The notes under the pieces: generated by a model
Database searches by the model: none
What the model saw: only the letters and a program-made list of their open reading frames with translations
What the model was told of the DNA's origin: nothing
NCBI RefSeq assembly: GCF_002174305.1
Contig: NZ_MIJB01000032.1
Span: 105,980-169,979, forward strand
Direction: 5' to 3'
From: Aeromicrobium sp. PE09-221
GTDB taxonomy: Bacteria; Actinomycetota; Actinomycetes; Propionibacteriales; Nocardioidaceae
Length of the DNA stretch: 64,000 nucleotides
Position numbers and translations under genes: made by a program
Part shown: in pieces, positions 54,019-62,822 of the stretch
Numbering within the stretch: position 1 is the stretch's first letter
Layout: each line of letters begins with the position of its first letter

Positions 54019-54899
54019 CGCCGCCCCACACGGTCGTCCACGCCGCCCACCTGTTCGTGCCCGCCGTCCGTCCCGACCTCGCCTCGAAGGCCGCCGGCTC
54101 GGCGGCGACGGCCGTCATCCTCGACCTGGAGGATTCGGTCCCTGTCGAACAGAAGGCACGGGCCCGCGACGCGCTCGGCACGATGGCCGAGACGCTGGCC
54201 GCCCAGGGCAAGCACGTCATGGTGCGTCCGAACAATGAGCCGGACCTGCTGTTCGATGACGTCGACGCGGCTCTGGACGCCGGCGTGCGCGGCATCGTCC
54301 TGCCGAAGACGGAGTCCGTCGACCAGTTGCACGAGCTCGATGAGTACCTGCGCGCCCGCGAGGCGTCGATGTCCGGTGCGCTGGAGCGGATCGGCCTGGA
54401 ACTGCAGATCGAGTCGGCCCGCGGGCTGCTGGACGCGCCGCGCCTCTCGGAAGCACTCGAACGGACCCAGGCGATGATGCTCGGGGTCGAGGACTTCGGC
54501 ACTGACCTGGGGGTCGATCCTCAGGATCCGGAGGGTGACTTGCGCTGGGCACACGGGCAGCTGCTGCTCGCCGCGACGGCCAGCGGTGTGTGGCCGTACG
54601 GGTTGATCGGCGCGTTCAGCGACTTCCGGGACCTGGAGGCCTACGCGCGCGCGGTGCGTATGTCGCGAGCCTTCGGGTACGTCGGCGCCTACTGCATCCA
54701 CCCCCGGCAAGCCGAGATCGCCGCCACAGGCTTTCGACCGGACGAGGAGAAGGTGCGTCACGCCCGCAGGGTCGTCGACGCTTTCGACCGGGCGGAAGCG
54801 CAGGGCCGCTCAGCCTGCTCCCTCGACGGAGCCATGGTCGACCTCCCCGTCGTGGAGCGGGCACGTCGACTGCTGCGGAGAGCCGGCGAGGACACCTGA
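54015..54899 (+). CDS. CitE-type HpcH/HpaI lyase, probable citramalyl-CoA or malyl-CoA lyase
   Basis: 294 residues. TIM-barrel signatures of the CitE-like family: LFVPAVRPDLASKAAGSAATAVILDLEDSV (first acidic Mg contact), VMVRPNNEPDLLFDDVDAAL (substrate Arg), IVLPKTESVDQL, LELQIESARGLLDAPRL (second Mg Glu), MLGVEDFGTDLGVDPQD (Asp ligand), YCIHPRQAEIAATGF. Such enzymes cleave citramalyl-CoA to pyruvate plus acetyl-CoA or malyl-CoA to glyoxylate plus acetyl-CoA. The ATG overlaps the CoA-transferase stop. No citrate lyase alpha or gamma subunit is nearby, so it is not part of a citrate lyase complex. Confidence 0.92.
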   Translation: MTPPHTVVHAAHLFVPAVRPDLASKAAGSAATAVILDLEDSVPVEQKARARDALGTMAETLAAQGKHVMVRPNNEPDLLFDDVDAALDAGVRGIVLPKTESVDQLHELDEYLRAREASMSGALERIGLELQIESARGLLDAPRLSEALERTQAMMLGVEDFGTDLGVDPQDPEGDLRWAHGQLLLAATASGVWPYGLIGAFSDFRDLEAYARAVRMSRAFGYVGAYCIHPRQAEIAATGFRPDEEKVRHARRVVDAFDRAEAQGRSACSLDGAMVDLPVVERARRLLRRAGEDT

Positions 54900-54933
54900 C
54901 CGTTATCAGCGAGGAAGGCTGAGCGGGCCAGGT

Positions 54934-56583
54934 TCAGGTGTCGGTCGAATCTGCCGCCCATAGCTCACGGAGCTCGCTTTTGCGGATCTTTCCCGCCGGG
55001 GAAAGCGGGAGCTCAGCGACCTCGACCAGCCGGTCGATCCGCTGGTACGGCAGGAGGTCTTCGTTGACCTGGAGCTTGACGTCCTCGAGCGACATGGCGC
55101 AACCGTGAGTACGCGTCACGAAACCGATCGGTACCTCACCATCACGTTCGTGTGGGACACCGATGACGGCGGCCTGCTGAACCGCGCCGGTGGCCTGGAG
55201 TCGTGCTTCGAGGTCAGCCGGGTAGACGTTGTATCCCTTGCGGATGATGATGTCCTTGGAACGGCCGGTGATCCACAGCCATCCCTCGTCGTCGAAGCGA
55301 CCGAGGTCACCGGTATGCACCCATCCGTCTCGGAACTGCTCGAGCGCCTCGGCCTCCTCCACGGCCTCATACCCCGCCGTGACCTGCGGTCCTCGAACCC
55401 AGATCTCCCCTGAATCACTCGCAGCAAGCTCCGCGGCAGGAGTACGAACCTCGATTTCGGTCCCCACCACTGGCAGTCCCACCGAACCGATCGGGGCGGA
55501 GACATCCTCGACCAGCGGAGGTGACGCGACCAGGCAGGTGCACTCCGTCAGCCCGTAGCCCTGCACCACCCTGGCCCGTGGGAACAGCTCTACGCAGCGG
55601 ACGTGGACACTCGGACTCAGAGGACCTGCCCCCGAGGACAGCACCCGGATCGAGGTGAGGTCCCAGTTCCCCTTCTCCGCCACGTCGCACAATGCGTTGA
55701 ACATGGCGGGGCTGCCCGTGATGTACGTCGCGTCCCATTCGTCGATGAGATCGAGCATGGTGTTCGGCTTGAACCGATCGAGGAAAACGACCGTGTGCCC
55801 GGAGACCAGGAAGAAGGTGAGATTCACCAATGCATGCGCATGGTACAAGGGGCTCACGAGAATCGTCGTTCCGCCGCTGGTCTGCACCAGCGGAGATGCG
55901 ATCGAATCGAGACGTTCCACGCGGAGCCCATCGGCATGCCGGACGATATCGGCACCACAGCGCCAGATCAGCATCTGCCTCACGTTGCCGACGACGTTAT
56001 CGTTCGTGACGCGTACCGCCTTGGGCATGCCCGACGTGCCACCGGTGAAGACCAGGTGGGCCAAGGCATCGGCTGGAGCCCACGAGTCGGCCGGCCTTAC
56101 TTCCGACGAACCCTCACGAAGCACTCTCTGCTCTACGTGCTCATCGAAGGACACCGCCTCCACCGAGCGATCTCGGATGTCCGACAGCAGCATGTCGACG
56201 CCGTAGCGGGAACACCTGCGCCGCACCTCTTCCTCGACCATGCCCGGGTCGGTCGGGACCACCGTGGCTCCCAGGGACTGAAGCGCGTAGTAGGCAGCGA
56301 CGAGCCACCGGCTGTTCGCCATCGCGACCGCGACGCGAGAGCCCGCCCCCATTCCGTTGCGCGCCAGCGACGCTGCAGCCTCGGACACGAGATCGCCCAA
56401 CGCCTCGTAGCTCACGCTCCCGGAAACGTCCCGGAGCGCGGCACGGGAACCGTGCTCGGCGAAGGACCACTCGGCGAGCTCGAAGACCGTGGTCTCGAGA
56501 GTTTGTGTCCATGGAAAGTCTGATTGCGTCAACAACGTCGGCTCCGTGCTTCGATCGATGGCTGGCCCGTGGTCCCTCGGCAC
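54934..56583 (-). CDS. AMP-forming acyl-CoA synthetase
   Basis: An ANL-superfamily ligase that makes acyl-CoA via acyl-AMP; 549 residues. The P-loop motif is HLVFTGGTSGMPKAVRVT. Later motifs are RVVQGYGLTECTCL, EIWVRGPQVTAGY, VHTGDLGRFDDEGWLWITGRSKDIIIRKGYNVYP, and the C-terminal catalytic Lys in LPLSPAGKIRKSELREL. Starts at GTG 56583; TTG codons about 50 bases inside are alternatives. It is 10 bases downstream of the enoyl-CoA hydratase gene. Substrate not predictable; with the TRAP importer a carboxylate is likely. Confidence 0.92.
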   Translation of the reverse strand: MPRDHGPAIDRSTEPTLLTQSDFPWTQTLETTVFELAEWSFAEHGSRAALRDVSGSVSYEALGDLVSEAAASLARNGMGAGSRVAVAMANSRWLVAAYYALQSLGATVVPTDPGMVEEEVRRRCSRYGVDMLLSDIRDRSVEAVSFDEHVEQRVLREGSSEVRPADSWAPADALAHLVFTGGTSGMPKAVRVTNDNVVGNVRQMLIWRCGADIVRHADGLRVERLDSIASPLVQTSGGTTILVSPLYHAHALVNLTFFLVSGHTVVFLDRFKPNTMLDLIDEWDATYITGSPAMFNALCDVAEKGNWDLTSIRVLSSGAGPLSPSVHVRCVELFPRARVVQGYGLTECTCLVASPPLVEDVSAPIGSVGLPVVGTEIEVRTPAAELAASDSGEIWVRGPQVTAGYEAVEEAEALEQFRDGWVHTGDLGRFDDEGWLWITGRSKDIIIRKGYNVYPADLEARLQATGAVQQAAVIGVPHERDGEVPIGFVTRTHGCAMSLEDVKLQVNEDLLPYQRIDRLVEVAELPLSPAGKIRKSELRELWAADSTDT

Positions 56584-56593
56584 TCGATCGCGT

Positions 56594-57442
56594 TCACGGT
56601 GCGGGAGCAGACGGCTTGAGGCCGGACCTGGATCCGGTGAAGAACTGCGGGTCGACGAGTCTTCCGTGCTTCAGGAGATTCTCGGCATGACTGAGCTGGT
56701 GCAGCGCGAAGCTGGTCTCCAGCGCCGCTGGGCGACCTTGCGCGTCCTGAGCCGCATTGACTGCCTGCTTCACCAGCTTCAACGCGAAAGGAGGCTTGCG
56801 GGCGATCACAGAGGCGAGCTCCTGGACGGTCGCAGCCAGCTCGTCGTCCGCGACCACGCGGGTGACCATGCCGAGATCGAGCGCCTCACGTGCGGTGACG
56901 GGCTCGCCGGTGAAGAGCATCTCCTTCGCTCTGCGCACACCGACCTCCCACGGGTGGTGGAAGAACTCAGCCCCTGCCACAGCCATGTCGATGGTCGTGT
57001 CCTGGAAGTACGCCGACTCCCCCGCGATGATGATGTCGCAGGGCCACACCAGCATGAGGCCACCGGCCACCACCGCTCCCTGCACCTGAGCGATGGTCGG
57101 CTTCGGGATGTTGCGCCAGCGCTCGCTGAAGCCAAGGTACATCTCACGCTCTCGACCCATCTGGGCCTCGATGTCCGAGCACGAGAAGCCACACCACGTC
57201 CCCACGGTCTCCCATCTGGACATGGCCCCGATCTTGTCCGGCTCATTCATGTCGTGCCCGGATGAGAAGTGAGCGCCATTGGCCTTGAGGACAATGACCC
57301 TGACTTCGTCGTCATGCGCTGCACGATCGAAACACTCATTGAGCGAGTACAACAGATCGGTATCTTGAGCATTTCTCTTTTCAACGCGATCCAGAGTGAT
57401 TCTGGCAATGCCCTCTGCGCTGACCTCGTAATTGACGCTCAA
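56594..57442 (-). CDS. Enoyl-CoA hydratase/isomerase (crotonase) family protein
   Basis: 282 residues. VSAEGIARITLDRVEKRNAQ opens the crotonase fold. The oxyanion hole is formed by VIVLKANGAHFSSGHDM and QVQGAVVAGGLMLVWPCDIIIAGE, and the family tail LGMVTRVV...ELAATVQELASVIARKPPFALKLVKQAVN follows. The two catalytic Glu positions of classic hydratases are not clearly both present (AVAGAEFFHHPWEVGVRRA), so the reaction could be isomerisation, dehydration or C-C cleavage. Starts at a TTG (57442), 58 bases after the TRAP permease; with the ligase gene it looks like one leftward transcription unit. Confidence 0.88.
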   Translation of the reverse strand: MSVNYEVSAEGIARITLDRVEKRNAQDTDLLYSLNECFDRAAHDDEVRVIVLKANGAHFSSGHDMNEPDKIGAMSRWETVGTWCGFSCSDIEAQMGREREMYLGFSERWRNIPKPTIAQVQGAVVAGGLMLVWPCDIIIAGESAYFQDTTIDMAVAGAEFFHHPWEVGVRRAKEMLFTGEPVTAREALDLGMVTRVVADDELAATVQELASVIARKPPFALKLVKQAVNAAQDAQGRPAALETSFALHQLSHAENLLKHGRLVDPQFFTGSRSGLKPSAPAP

Positions 57443-57500
57443 TGTGAACTCATTTCTTATGGTCGCTTTCGTGAATTACTATCGATCATCGTTCGATCGG

Positions 57501-58772
57501 CTATATCAGATCTGTCAGCCACGGGAAGGCGACAAGAAGTCCCACGGAGAGAAGGAGTACCGCGATGAACGGAAGGCTTCCGATGACCACCTGTTTGATC
57601 GGAACACCGGAGTGCTTGCTGACGATGAACAGGTTCAGACCAATAGGCGGGGTGACGAGGCCGATCTCCAGCAGAAGCACGAGGAGCACACCGAACCACA
57701 CGGGGTCGAGCTCGAGCGCCACGATCAGCGGAAAGACCACCGGCAAGGTCAGGAGCATCGAACCGATGAGGTCCAGGAACAGTCCGAGCACCAAGTAGAA
57801 GCCACACAGCAGGAGAATCACCCCCAGCGTCGAGAGCGCACTCTGCTCGACGACCGTCACCAACTCCCGTCCCACGCCGGAGACAGTGACGAAGTGAGTG
57901 AACACGTACGTGCCGATGAGGATCAGGAAGACCATCGACGTCGCGGACACGGTCGACTCGAGCGCGCGTCCGATGGCGGGTCGATCCAACCGACGCATGG
58001 CCAGGCCGAGGAGCAGCGCGCCCGCGGCCCCGAAGGCCGATGCCTCGGTCGCTGTGGCTACACCGCCGTAGATGACGCCGACGATGAGGGCGATCAGTGC
58101 CAGAGGGCCGACGAGCACCCGGGTGCTGCGCAACCGGTCTCCCCAGTCGACCAGCCCAGCCGTCGCCTTGTTCGGGCTCCTCAGGTTCATGCCGACCACC
58201 ACGAGGATGATCAAGCCGGCGATGAGCAGGCCCGGGACGATCCCGGCGATAAGCAGCGCTCCTACCGAAGTCTCCGTCTGCACGCCGTAGAGGATCAACG
58301 GGATGCTGGGAGGGATGAGGGCAGCGAGGGTGCCCGTCGTGGTGGCCACCAGGCCCGAGGCCTGCGCCGGGGAGTAGTTCCCGCGGACCATCGCCGGGAC
58401 GGCAACACGTGCCATCACTGACGTCGCTGCGACACTCGACCCCGACAAAGCTCCGAAACCGGCGCTGGCGACCACGGTCGTGACGCCCGAGCCTCCGGGG
58501 ATACGACCCACCCACTTCTCGATGGTGTCGAAGAGCTCGTCGGCTACCCGGCTCTCCGAGAGGAACATCGCCATGAGGATGAACAACGGAATGGCGATGT
58601 ACGTGGGATTGCTGATGCTCCGGTAGGCGGTCGACGACAGCACGCCGACGAGAGTGTCCGGGCCACTGATCAAGATGATGCCTATCCCGCCGACCAACAG
58701 CATCGACAAACCAATAGGCAGGCGCAGGAGCAGGATCCCCAGGAAGAGGATGATGAGTACAGCGACGAGCAC
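57501..58772 (-). CDS. dctM: TRAP transporter large permease subunit (DctM)
   Basis: Ion-coupled membrane subunit, 423 residues with about 12-13 helices. Marks: LLRLPIGLSMLLVGGIGI, the substrate region ESRVADELFDTIEKWVGRIPGG, SGSSVAATSVMARVAVPAMVRGNYSPAQASGLVATTGTLAALIPPSIPLILYG, and GLVTPPIGLNLFIV near the C-terminus. Starts at GTG 58772, three bases after dctQ. TRAP systems carry C4/C5 dicarboxylates, keto acids, aromatic acids or sialic acid using a sodium gradient. Confidence 0.96.
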   Translation of the reverse strand: MLVAVLIILFLGILLLRLPIGLSMLLVGGIGIILISGPDTLVGVLSSTAYRSISNPTYIAIPLFILMAMFLSESRVADELFDTIEKWVGRIPGGSGVTTVVASAGFGALSGSSVAATSVMARVAVPAMVRGNYSPAQASGLVATTTGTLAALIPPSIPLILYGVQTETSVGALLIAGIVPGLLIAGLIILVVVGMNLRSPNKATAGLVDWGDRLRSTRVLVGPLALIALIVGVIYGGVATATEASAFGAAGALLLGLAMRRLDRPAIGRALESTVSATSMVFLILIGTYVFTHFVTVSGVGRELVTVVEQSALSTLGVILLLCGFYLVLGLFLDLIGSMLLTLPVVFPLIVALELDPVWFGVLLVLLLEIGLVTPPIGLNLFIVSKHSGVPIKQVVIGSLPFIAVLLLSVGLLVAFPWLTDLI

Positions 58773-58775
58773 GGA

Positions 58776-59306
58776 TCATGCCCCCTTCACGGGGTCGAGC
58801 TGCGACGCCGGCACGCCGAGACCAGCGCGGGGACCGGGTCGGAGCTGAAGCAGCAAGGTGAGGATGAGCAGCCCGGTGCCGACGCACACGAGCATGTACC
58901 CCGGTGCCAGCGGGTAGCGCAGCTGACCAGATGAGGTAGCGTTCGAGGCCCACGCTTCAAGGGCACGATCCCAGTTCGCGCGCATCAGAATGCTCAGCAT
59001 GTACGCGGCAGGAATGTGGGTGAGCCATCGAGCCGCCAGCCCTCGCCGACCGACCAACCAGGAGGCGAGAGCATCCAGTTGTGCGTGTCCCCCTCCTCGC
59101 TGCGTGTGTGCGAGGCTCAGGTACACCACGGCGATGAGGAGATACTCGCCAGCGAACTGGTAGGCACCCGGAACGCTCGATGAGAGGAAGTACCGCGATC
59201 CGGTGTCGATGAGGACGAGGACCATCATGACGAACAGAGCAGCCGCGGCCACCCGGGCGGCCTGACGCTCGATCGTCCGCACCGCTCGGTCGAGATTGTC
59301 GATCAC
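58776..59306 (-). CDS. dctQ: TRAP transporter small permease subunit (DctQ)
   Basis: 176 residues with four helices (VAAAALFVMMVLVLIDTGSRYF, VPGAYQFAGEYLLIAVVYLSLA, WLTHIPAAYMLSILMRANW, APGYMLVCVGTGLLILTLLLQL). It has the DctQ pattern DTGSRYFLSSSVPGAYQFAGEYL and YLSLAHTQRGGGHAQLDAL. Begins with GTG 59306 between dctP and dctM. Confidence 0.94.
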   Translation of the reverse strand: MIDNLDRAVRTIERQAARVAAAALFVMMVLVLIDTGSRYFLSSSVPGAYQFAGEYLLIAVVYLSLAHTQRGGGHAQLDALASWLVGRRGLAARWLTHIPAAYMLSILMRANWDRALEAWASNATSSGQLRYPLAPGYMLVCVGTGLLILTLLLQLRPGPRAGLGVPASQLDPVKGA

Positions 59307-59373
59307 CGTAGGCTCCGTTCGCGTCGCAGTGGTCGACGTCGGCCCAGCCGTTGGGCTCGTTCAGCCGTCCGCG

Positions 59374-60402
59374 TCACTGCGCTGCCTCGCGGAACGCCTC
59401 ATAGACCTCTCGGAAGTCGGCGCTCTGAGCTTCAAGGTACGTGGCATTGAACTCTTCGAAACTCTCGGTCCACGCCTGACGATCCGCACCTTCCATCCGG
59501 CGCACGGTGGCTTTCGCGAGGTCCTGTTCCACGATCTCGGCGACCGCCTGCGTCTGGGCTTTCGCGTACCCCTTGAGCAGTTCCTCGGAGGCTTTCGTGA
59601 GCACGTCCTTCTCATCGTCGCCGAGTGCGGCGTAGACGTCGTCGTTGATGATGAAGCCGAAGCCGGCTCCGCCGAGCCCACTGTCGAGCGTGGCGAATGC
59701 CGTCAGCTCGGCGAGCCCGTAACCCCTGAGGTTGGTCGGATCGACAGCCACGGCGTCGATGACCCCGGTGTCGAGGGCTCCGTACAGTTCCGAGGAGGTC
59801 AACTGGATCGGGTTGGCTCCGACGTGAGACAAGTACTCGCTCGCCGTGCCGCCGGCAGTACGCACCCGCATGCCCTTCAGGTCCTCGGGGCTGTTGATCT
59901 CGGCGCCCTTCGTGTAGAGCTCGGTGGGCGGAGTCGCCATGGCGAAGAGCGGCCGCACCCCGTGGTCGAGGAAATCGCTGGACAGCGTCGGCTCTTGCTG
60001 ACTGATCTGGTGGTAGGCCTGCGATCCCTGCTCGGCAGTGGCGAAGGTGCCCGGCATCCCGAAGAGGGACGCTGAGATCGGTGTCCTTCCGGGGTCGAAG
60101 CCGACGACGAAGTACGCGATGTCGGCGACACCGTCGGCCACGAGTGTGTGGGCATCCGCGGTGTCACCGAGCTGACCTGCTGGAAAATAGTCGATCTCGA
60201 TGGACCCATCGGTCCCGGACTCGACGGCCTCGATGAACGGCTCGACGTGATCAGTCGAGAACATGTGCTCCGCCGGGATGCCGGTCGCCAAGGTGAGTGT
60301 CGTGACGCCGCCGTCGCCGTCCTCGCCCGGAATCGCACAACCTCCCAGTGCGAATGCCAGGGCGCCAAGTGTCGTTCCAGCGATCAGTCTCAGCCTCATC
60401 AT
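59374..60402 (-). CDS. dctP: TRAP transporter solute-binding lipoprotein (DctP/TAXI-like DctP)
   Basis: 342 residues. The signal peptide MMRLRLIAGTTLGALAFALGGC ends in lipobox LGGC, so it is membrane-anchored. The mature DctP domain shows DHVEPFIEAVESGTDGSIEIDYFPAGQLGDT, GMRVRTAGGTASEYLSHVGANPIQLTSSELYGALDTGVIDAVAVDP (the conserved Arg in RVRTAGG binds the ligand carboxylate), and YEAFREAA at the end. AGGAG lies close to the two tandem ATGs. First gene of dctP-dctQ-dctM. The 415-base upstream space holds a LysR-type box. Confidence 0.95.
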   Translation of the reverse strand: MMRLRLIAGTTLGALAFALGGCAIPGEDGDGGVTTLTLATGIPAEHMFSTDHVEPFIEAVESGTDGSIEIDYFPAGQLGDTADAHTLVADGVADIAYFVVGFDPGRTPISASLFGMPGTFATAEQGSQAYHQISQQEPTLSSDFLDHGVRPLFAMATPPTELYTKGAEINSPEDLKGMRVRTAGGTASEYLSHVGANPIQLTSSELYGALDTGVIDAVAVDPTNLRGYGLAELTAFATLDSGLGGAGFGFIINDDVYAALGDDEKDVLTKASEELLKGYAKAQTQAVAEIVEQDLAKATVRRMEGADRQAWTESFEEFNATYLEAQSADFREVYEAFREAAQ

Positions 60403-60645
60403 GTCTCCTGTCGATGCGCAGCGAAGGCTGCCCAGTAGTTCTCCCAGTGATCCGTGGGGCCCGAGAGCCGCCGTCCAGCCGGAGCCTCCGGCCGTTAGCG
60501 GGGTCCATGACCCTCCCTGCTCCGTCCCGGAGCTGAAGTGGTTCCCGGTGCAGCGGATCCCTCCAAGCGACCCTGTCGAGTGACCCGGATCACGTGAAGC
60601 GGTCTCATGCAACCACGCCGATGCATACGCAGTCCAGGAACGCGC

Positions 60646-60664
60646 GCTTATTCAGTCGATAAGC
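60646..60664. promoter_or_regulatory. LysR-type box between dctP and deacetylase genes
   Basis: GCTTAT-N7-ATAAGC is a perfect 6-bp inverted repeat with T-N11-A geometry (T 60649, A 60661), the layout bound by LysR regulators. It lies in the divergent 415-base space 60403-60817 that otherwise shows no coding signal. Two lysR genes lie 1.2-3 kb away. Confidence 0.55.
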
Positions 60665-60817
60665 CGAACGTATGACGAAATAGCGTCACTGGAACCAATT
60701 ATCCGCGCGAGCGTGGCATCCTACTTCCTGTACATCTCGCGGCGTGCGTCGCCGCTTGGTGGAATTTGGAGAGTCCACCGCGAGCACCTCGCGCGCGCAT
60801 GACGAACGGAGTCGACC

Positions 60818-61807
60818 ATGACCGGTCCCGGAAATTCAGCACCACAGAAGATGGCGTTTTCGATCGACGACATATTCTTGTGGCGCGGCGTTCCTTTTCC
60901 GCCAGGATTCGACGCCTTATCGGTGACAGAGAGTATCCTGCACGCCTTCGAGACGCATGGCATCGAGGGCGTCTATCTGTTCTCCAGCACAGCACCGCTA
61001 GAGGACGATCCCAGCCTCGCGCGTGCACACGAGATGTGGACCGATGCCGGTCACCACATCGGCAACCACGGGCACGCGCACGCGAGCCTGAACTGGGCCG
61101 ACCCCGACGCGTTCATCGAGGACGTGCGTCGCTCGGAGCGGTTCCTGTCCCCATGGCTCGAGCAGGCTCCCCGCAAGTACTTCCGGTTCCCGATGGACAT
61201 GTGGGGCGACCCGCGGGAGAAGACGGACGCGGTGCTGCGATTCCTTGTAAGCAGCGGCTATATGACTGCACCTGCCACCTACTGGTTCTACGACGCACAG
61301 TTCATTCTGCCGCACACCAGAGCCGTCACCTTGGGGAACGACGCCGATCGCAGCAAGCTCGTCGACCTCTACGTCGAGACGGGCGTCCACCAATATCAAC
61401 TCCATCGCCAGCAGCTCACGAGAGTATTCGACAGAGAGGTCCCTCTCATCGGACTCGCGCACGGCTCAGCCATCACAGCTGAAGCCTTGAGCCGCTACCT
61501 TGGTCGGCTCCTGGAGTGCGGTGTGGAGTTCGTATCGCTCGAGGAGGCGATGACGGATCCCGTCAATGCCTACCCTCCACCCATCTCGACACCGATGTTC
61601 CGAAATGCCACCCAGAAGTGGAGCGAGGCACTCGGACACGAGTTCGATGGCGTTCCACCGACGGACGTCCTGCTCGAGGTGGACGCCATGAGTCCCATCG
61701 ATGGCATGGACTACGACACCGTCTTCGGCGGCATGCGACAGCAGGCCGCGGCAGCCCTTGGTGGCAAGGTCGATGCCGCGCAGTTCGACTGGCGCAAAAG
61801 CCACTGA
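60818..61807 (+). CDS. NodB-fold polysaccharide deacetylase family protein, cytoplasmic
   Basis: 329 residues. Metal site: MAFSIDDIFLW (second Asp of the DD motif) and HHIGNHGHAHASLNW with the HxxxH pair. WLEQAPRKYFRFPMDMWGD gives the RFP motif near residue 125. No signal peptide is present, so the substrate is internal; this fits the branch that includes PuuE-like amidohydrolases rather than secreted chitin deacetylases. It is transcribed away from the TRAP genes and towards the LysR gene. A role in processing the imported compound is possible but unproven. Confidence 0.85.
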   Translation: MTGPGNSAPQKMAFSIDDIFLWRGVPFPPGFDALSVTESILHAFETHGIEGVYLFSSTAPLEDDPSLARAHEMWTDAGHHIGNHGHAHASLNWADPDAFIEDVRRSERFLSPWLEQAPRKYFRFPMDMWGDPREKTDAVLRFLVSSGYMTAPATYWFYDAQFILPHTRAVTLGNDADRSKLVDLYVETGVHQYQLHRQQLTRVFDREVPLIGLAHGSAITAEALSRYLGRLLECGVEFVSLEEAMTDPVNAYPPPISTPMFRNATQKWSEALGHEFDGVPPTDVLLEVDAMSPIDGMDYDTVFGGMRQQAAAALGGKVDAAQFDWRKSH

Positions 61808-61879
61808 GCCGGCCCACCGTTCCCTCGGCTTGAACCGAGACGATGCCGAGGGAGGTCAGGTGAGACCCGTGGCCGGGGG

Positions 61880-61896
61880 CCGGTTCGAAGAACCGG
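61880..61896. promoter_or_regulatory. Palindrome before the LysR start
   Basis: CCGGTTC-GAA-GAACCGG is a perfect inverted repeat 15 bases before GTG 61911. It may end transcription of the deacetylase gene or act as a regulator site; no T-run follows. Confidence 0.4.
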
Positions 61897-61910
61897 GCCT
61901 AGAATGCGGC

Positions 61911-62822
61911 GTGTCCAGTGTTGACTTCAAATTGCTCGTCCATTTCGTTGCCGTCGTACAGTATGGCAGCTTCTCGGCCGCCGCCGCAGAGCTGGGCGTC
62001 AGTCAACCGACCGTCTCTCGGAGCATCAACAGGCTCGAGACCTCCCTAGGCGCGCTCCTGCTGGATCGGAGCCCACAGGGAGCGACATTGCTCCCCGCAG
62101 GGCGACGGATTCTCGATCTGGCCGAGGAGATCCTCGCCGACACCCGAGCGATCCGCGACAGGCTGACGTCAGTATCCACTCTCAGAGCCGGCTCGCTTCG
62201 CATCGCCGTCGCCCAGAGTCTGGTCATCCATCCGATGGCCGATGTCATCAAAGAGCTCAGCGTCACCGCGCCCGGTGTCCTGGTGAAACTGGTCAATGCG
62301 GAGTCGCCAGAGCGGGTCGCGGATCTCGTGCGCTCGGGCCAGTGCGAGGTCGGGCTCGCCGACGGGGAGACCTCGGCTGCCGGCACGGTCAGTCGCCGCA
62401 TCGGCGATCGCAGGGTCGTCCTGGCGGGCTTCCCAGGTGACGACTGGCCTTATGGCCGCGGGAGGAGACTGCCCTTCGAGGCTATCGATGCCGTGCCCTT
62501 GATCACCGGCCCGATGAACGGAGCGATGGAACGTCTGGTTCGTGACTCGCTCAGCCGGCCTCCGGCGCGCGTCGCGGTGCGCTGCGGCAGTTGGCGCGCC
62601 GTGTGGGACCTCGTGGCATTGGGCGTCGGTTGCGCGTTGCTGCCGGAGGCCCTGGTGAGGACGGAGTTGGACGGCGTCCCGTACTGGAAGTTCGAGCCGG
62701 AATTGACGCTAACCGAGCATCTGATCGTCCGTCGAGGATCGATCAGTCCCGCCGCCACTCTCTTCGTCCGACTCATCGAAAACGCGAACGCAGGTCGCGA
62801 TGAACTCCCGGGCGATGGGTGA
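61911..62822 (+). CDS. LysR-family transcriptional regulator, copy 1
   Basis: 303 residues from GTG 61911. HTH at 5-65: FKLLVHFVAVVQYGSFSAAAAELGVSQPTVSRSINRLETSLGALLLDRSPQGATLLPAGRR. A two-subdomain effector region follows (GSLRIAVAQSLVIHPMADVIKEL; LLPEALVRTELDGVPYWKFEP). Its last 114 bases overlap the 3' end of the convergent second LysR gene. It probably controls the TRAP or deacetylase promoter through the box at 60646. Confidence 0.93.
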   Translation: MSSVDFKLLVHFVAVVQYGSFSAAAAELGVSQPTVSRSINRLETSLGALLLDRSPQGATLLPAGRRILDLAEEILADTRAIRDRLTSVSTLRAGSLRIAVAQSLVIHPMADVIKELSVTAPGVLVKLVNAESPERVADLVRSGQCEVGLADGETSAAGTVSRRIGDRRVVLAGFPGDDWPYGRGRRLPFEAIDAVPLITGPMNGAMERLVRDSLSRPPARVAVRCGSWRAVWDLVALGVGCALLPEALVRTELDGVPYWKFEPELTLTEHLIVRRGSISPAATLFVRLIENANAGRDELPGDG

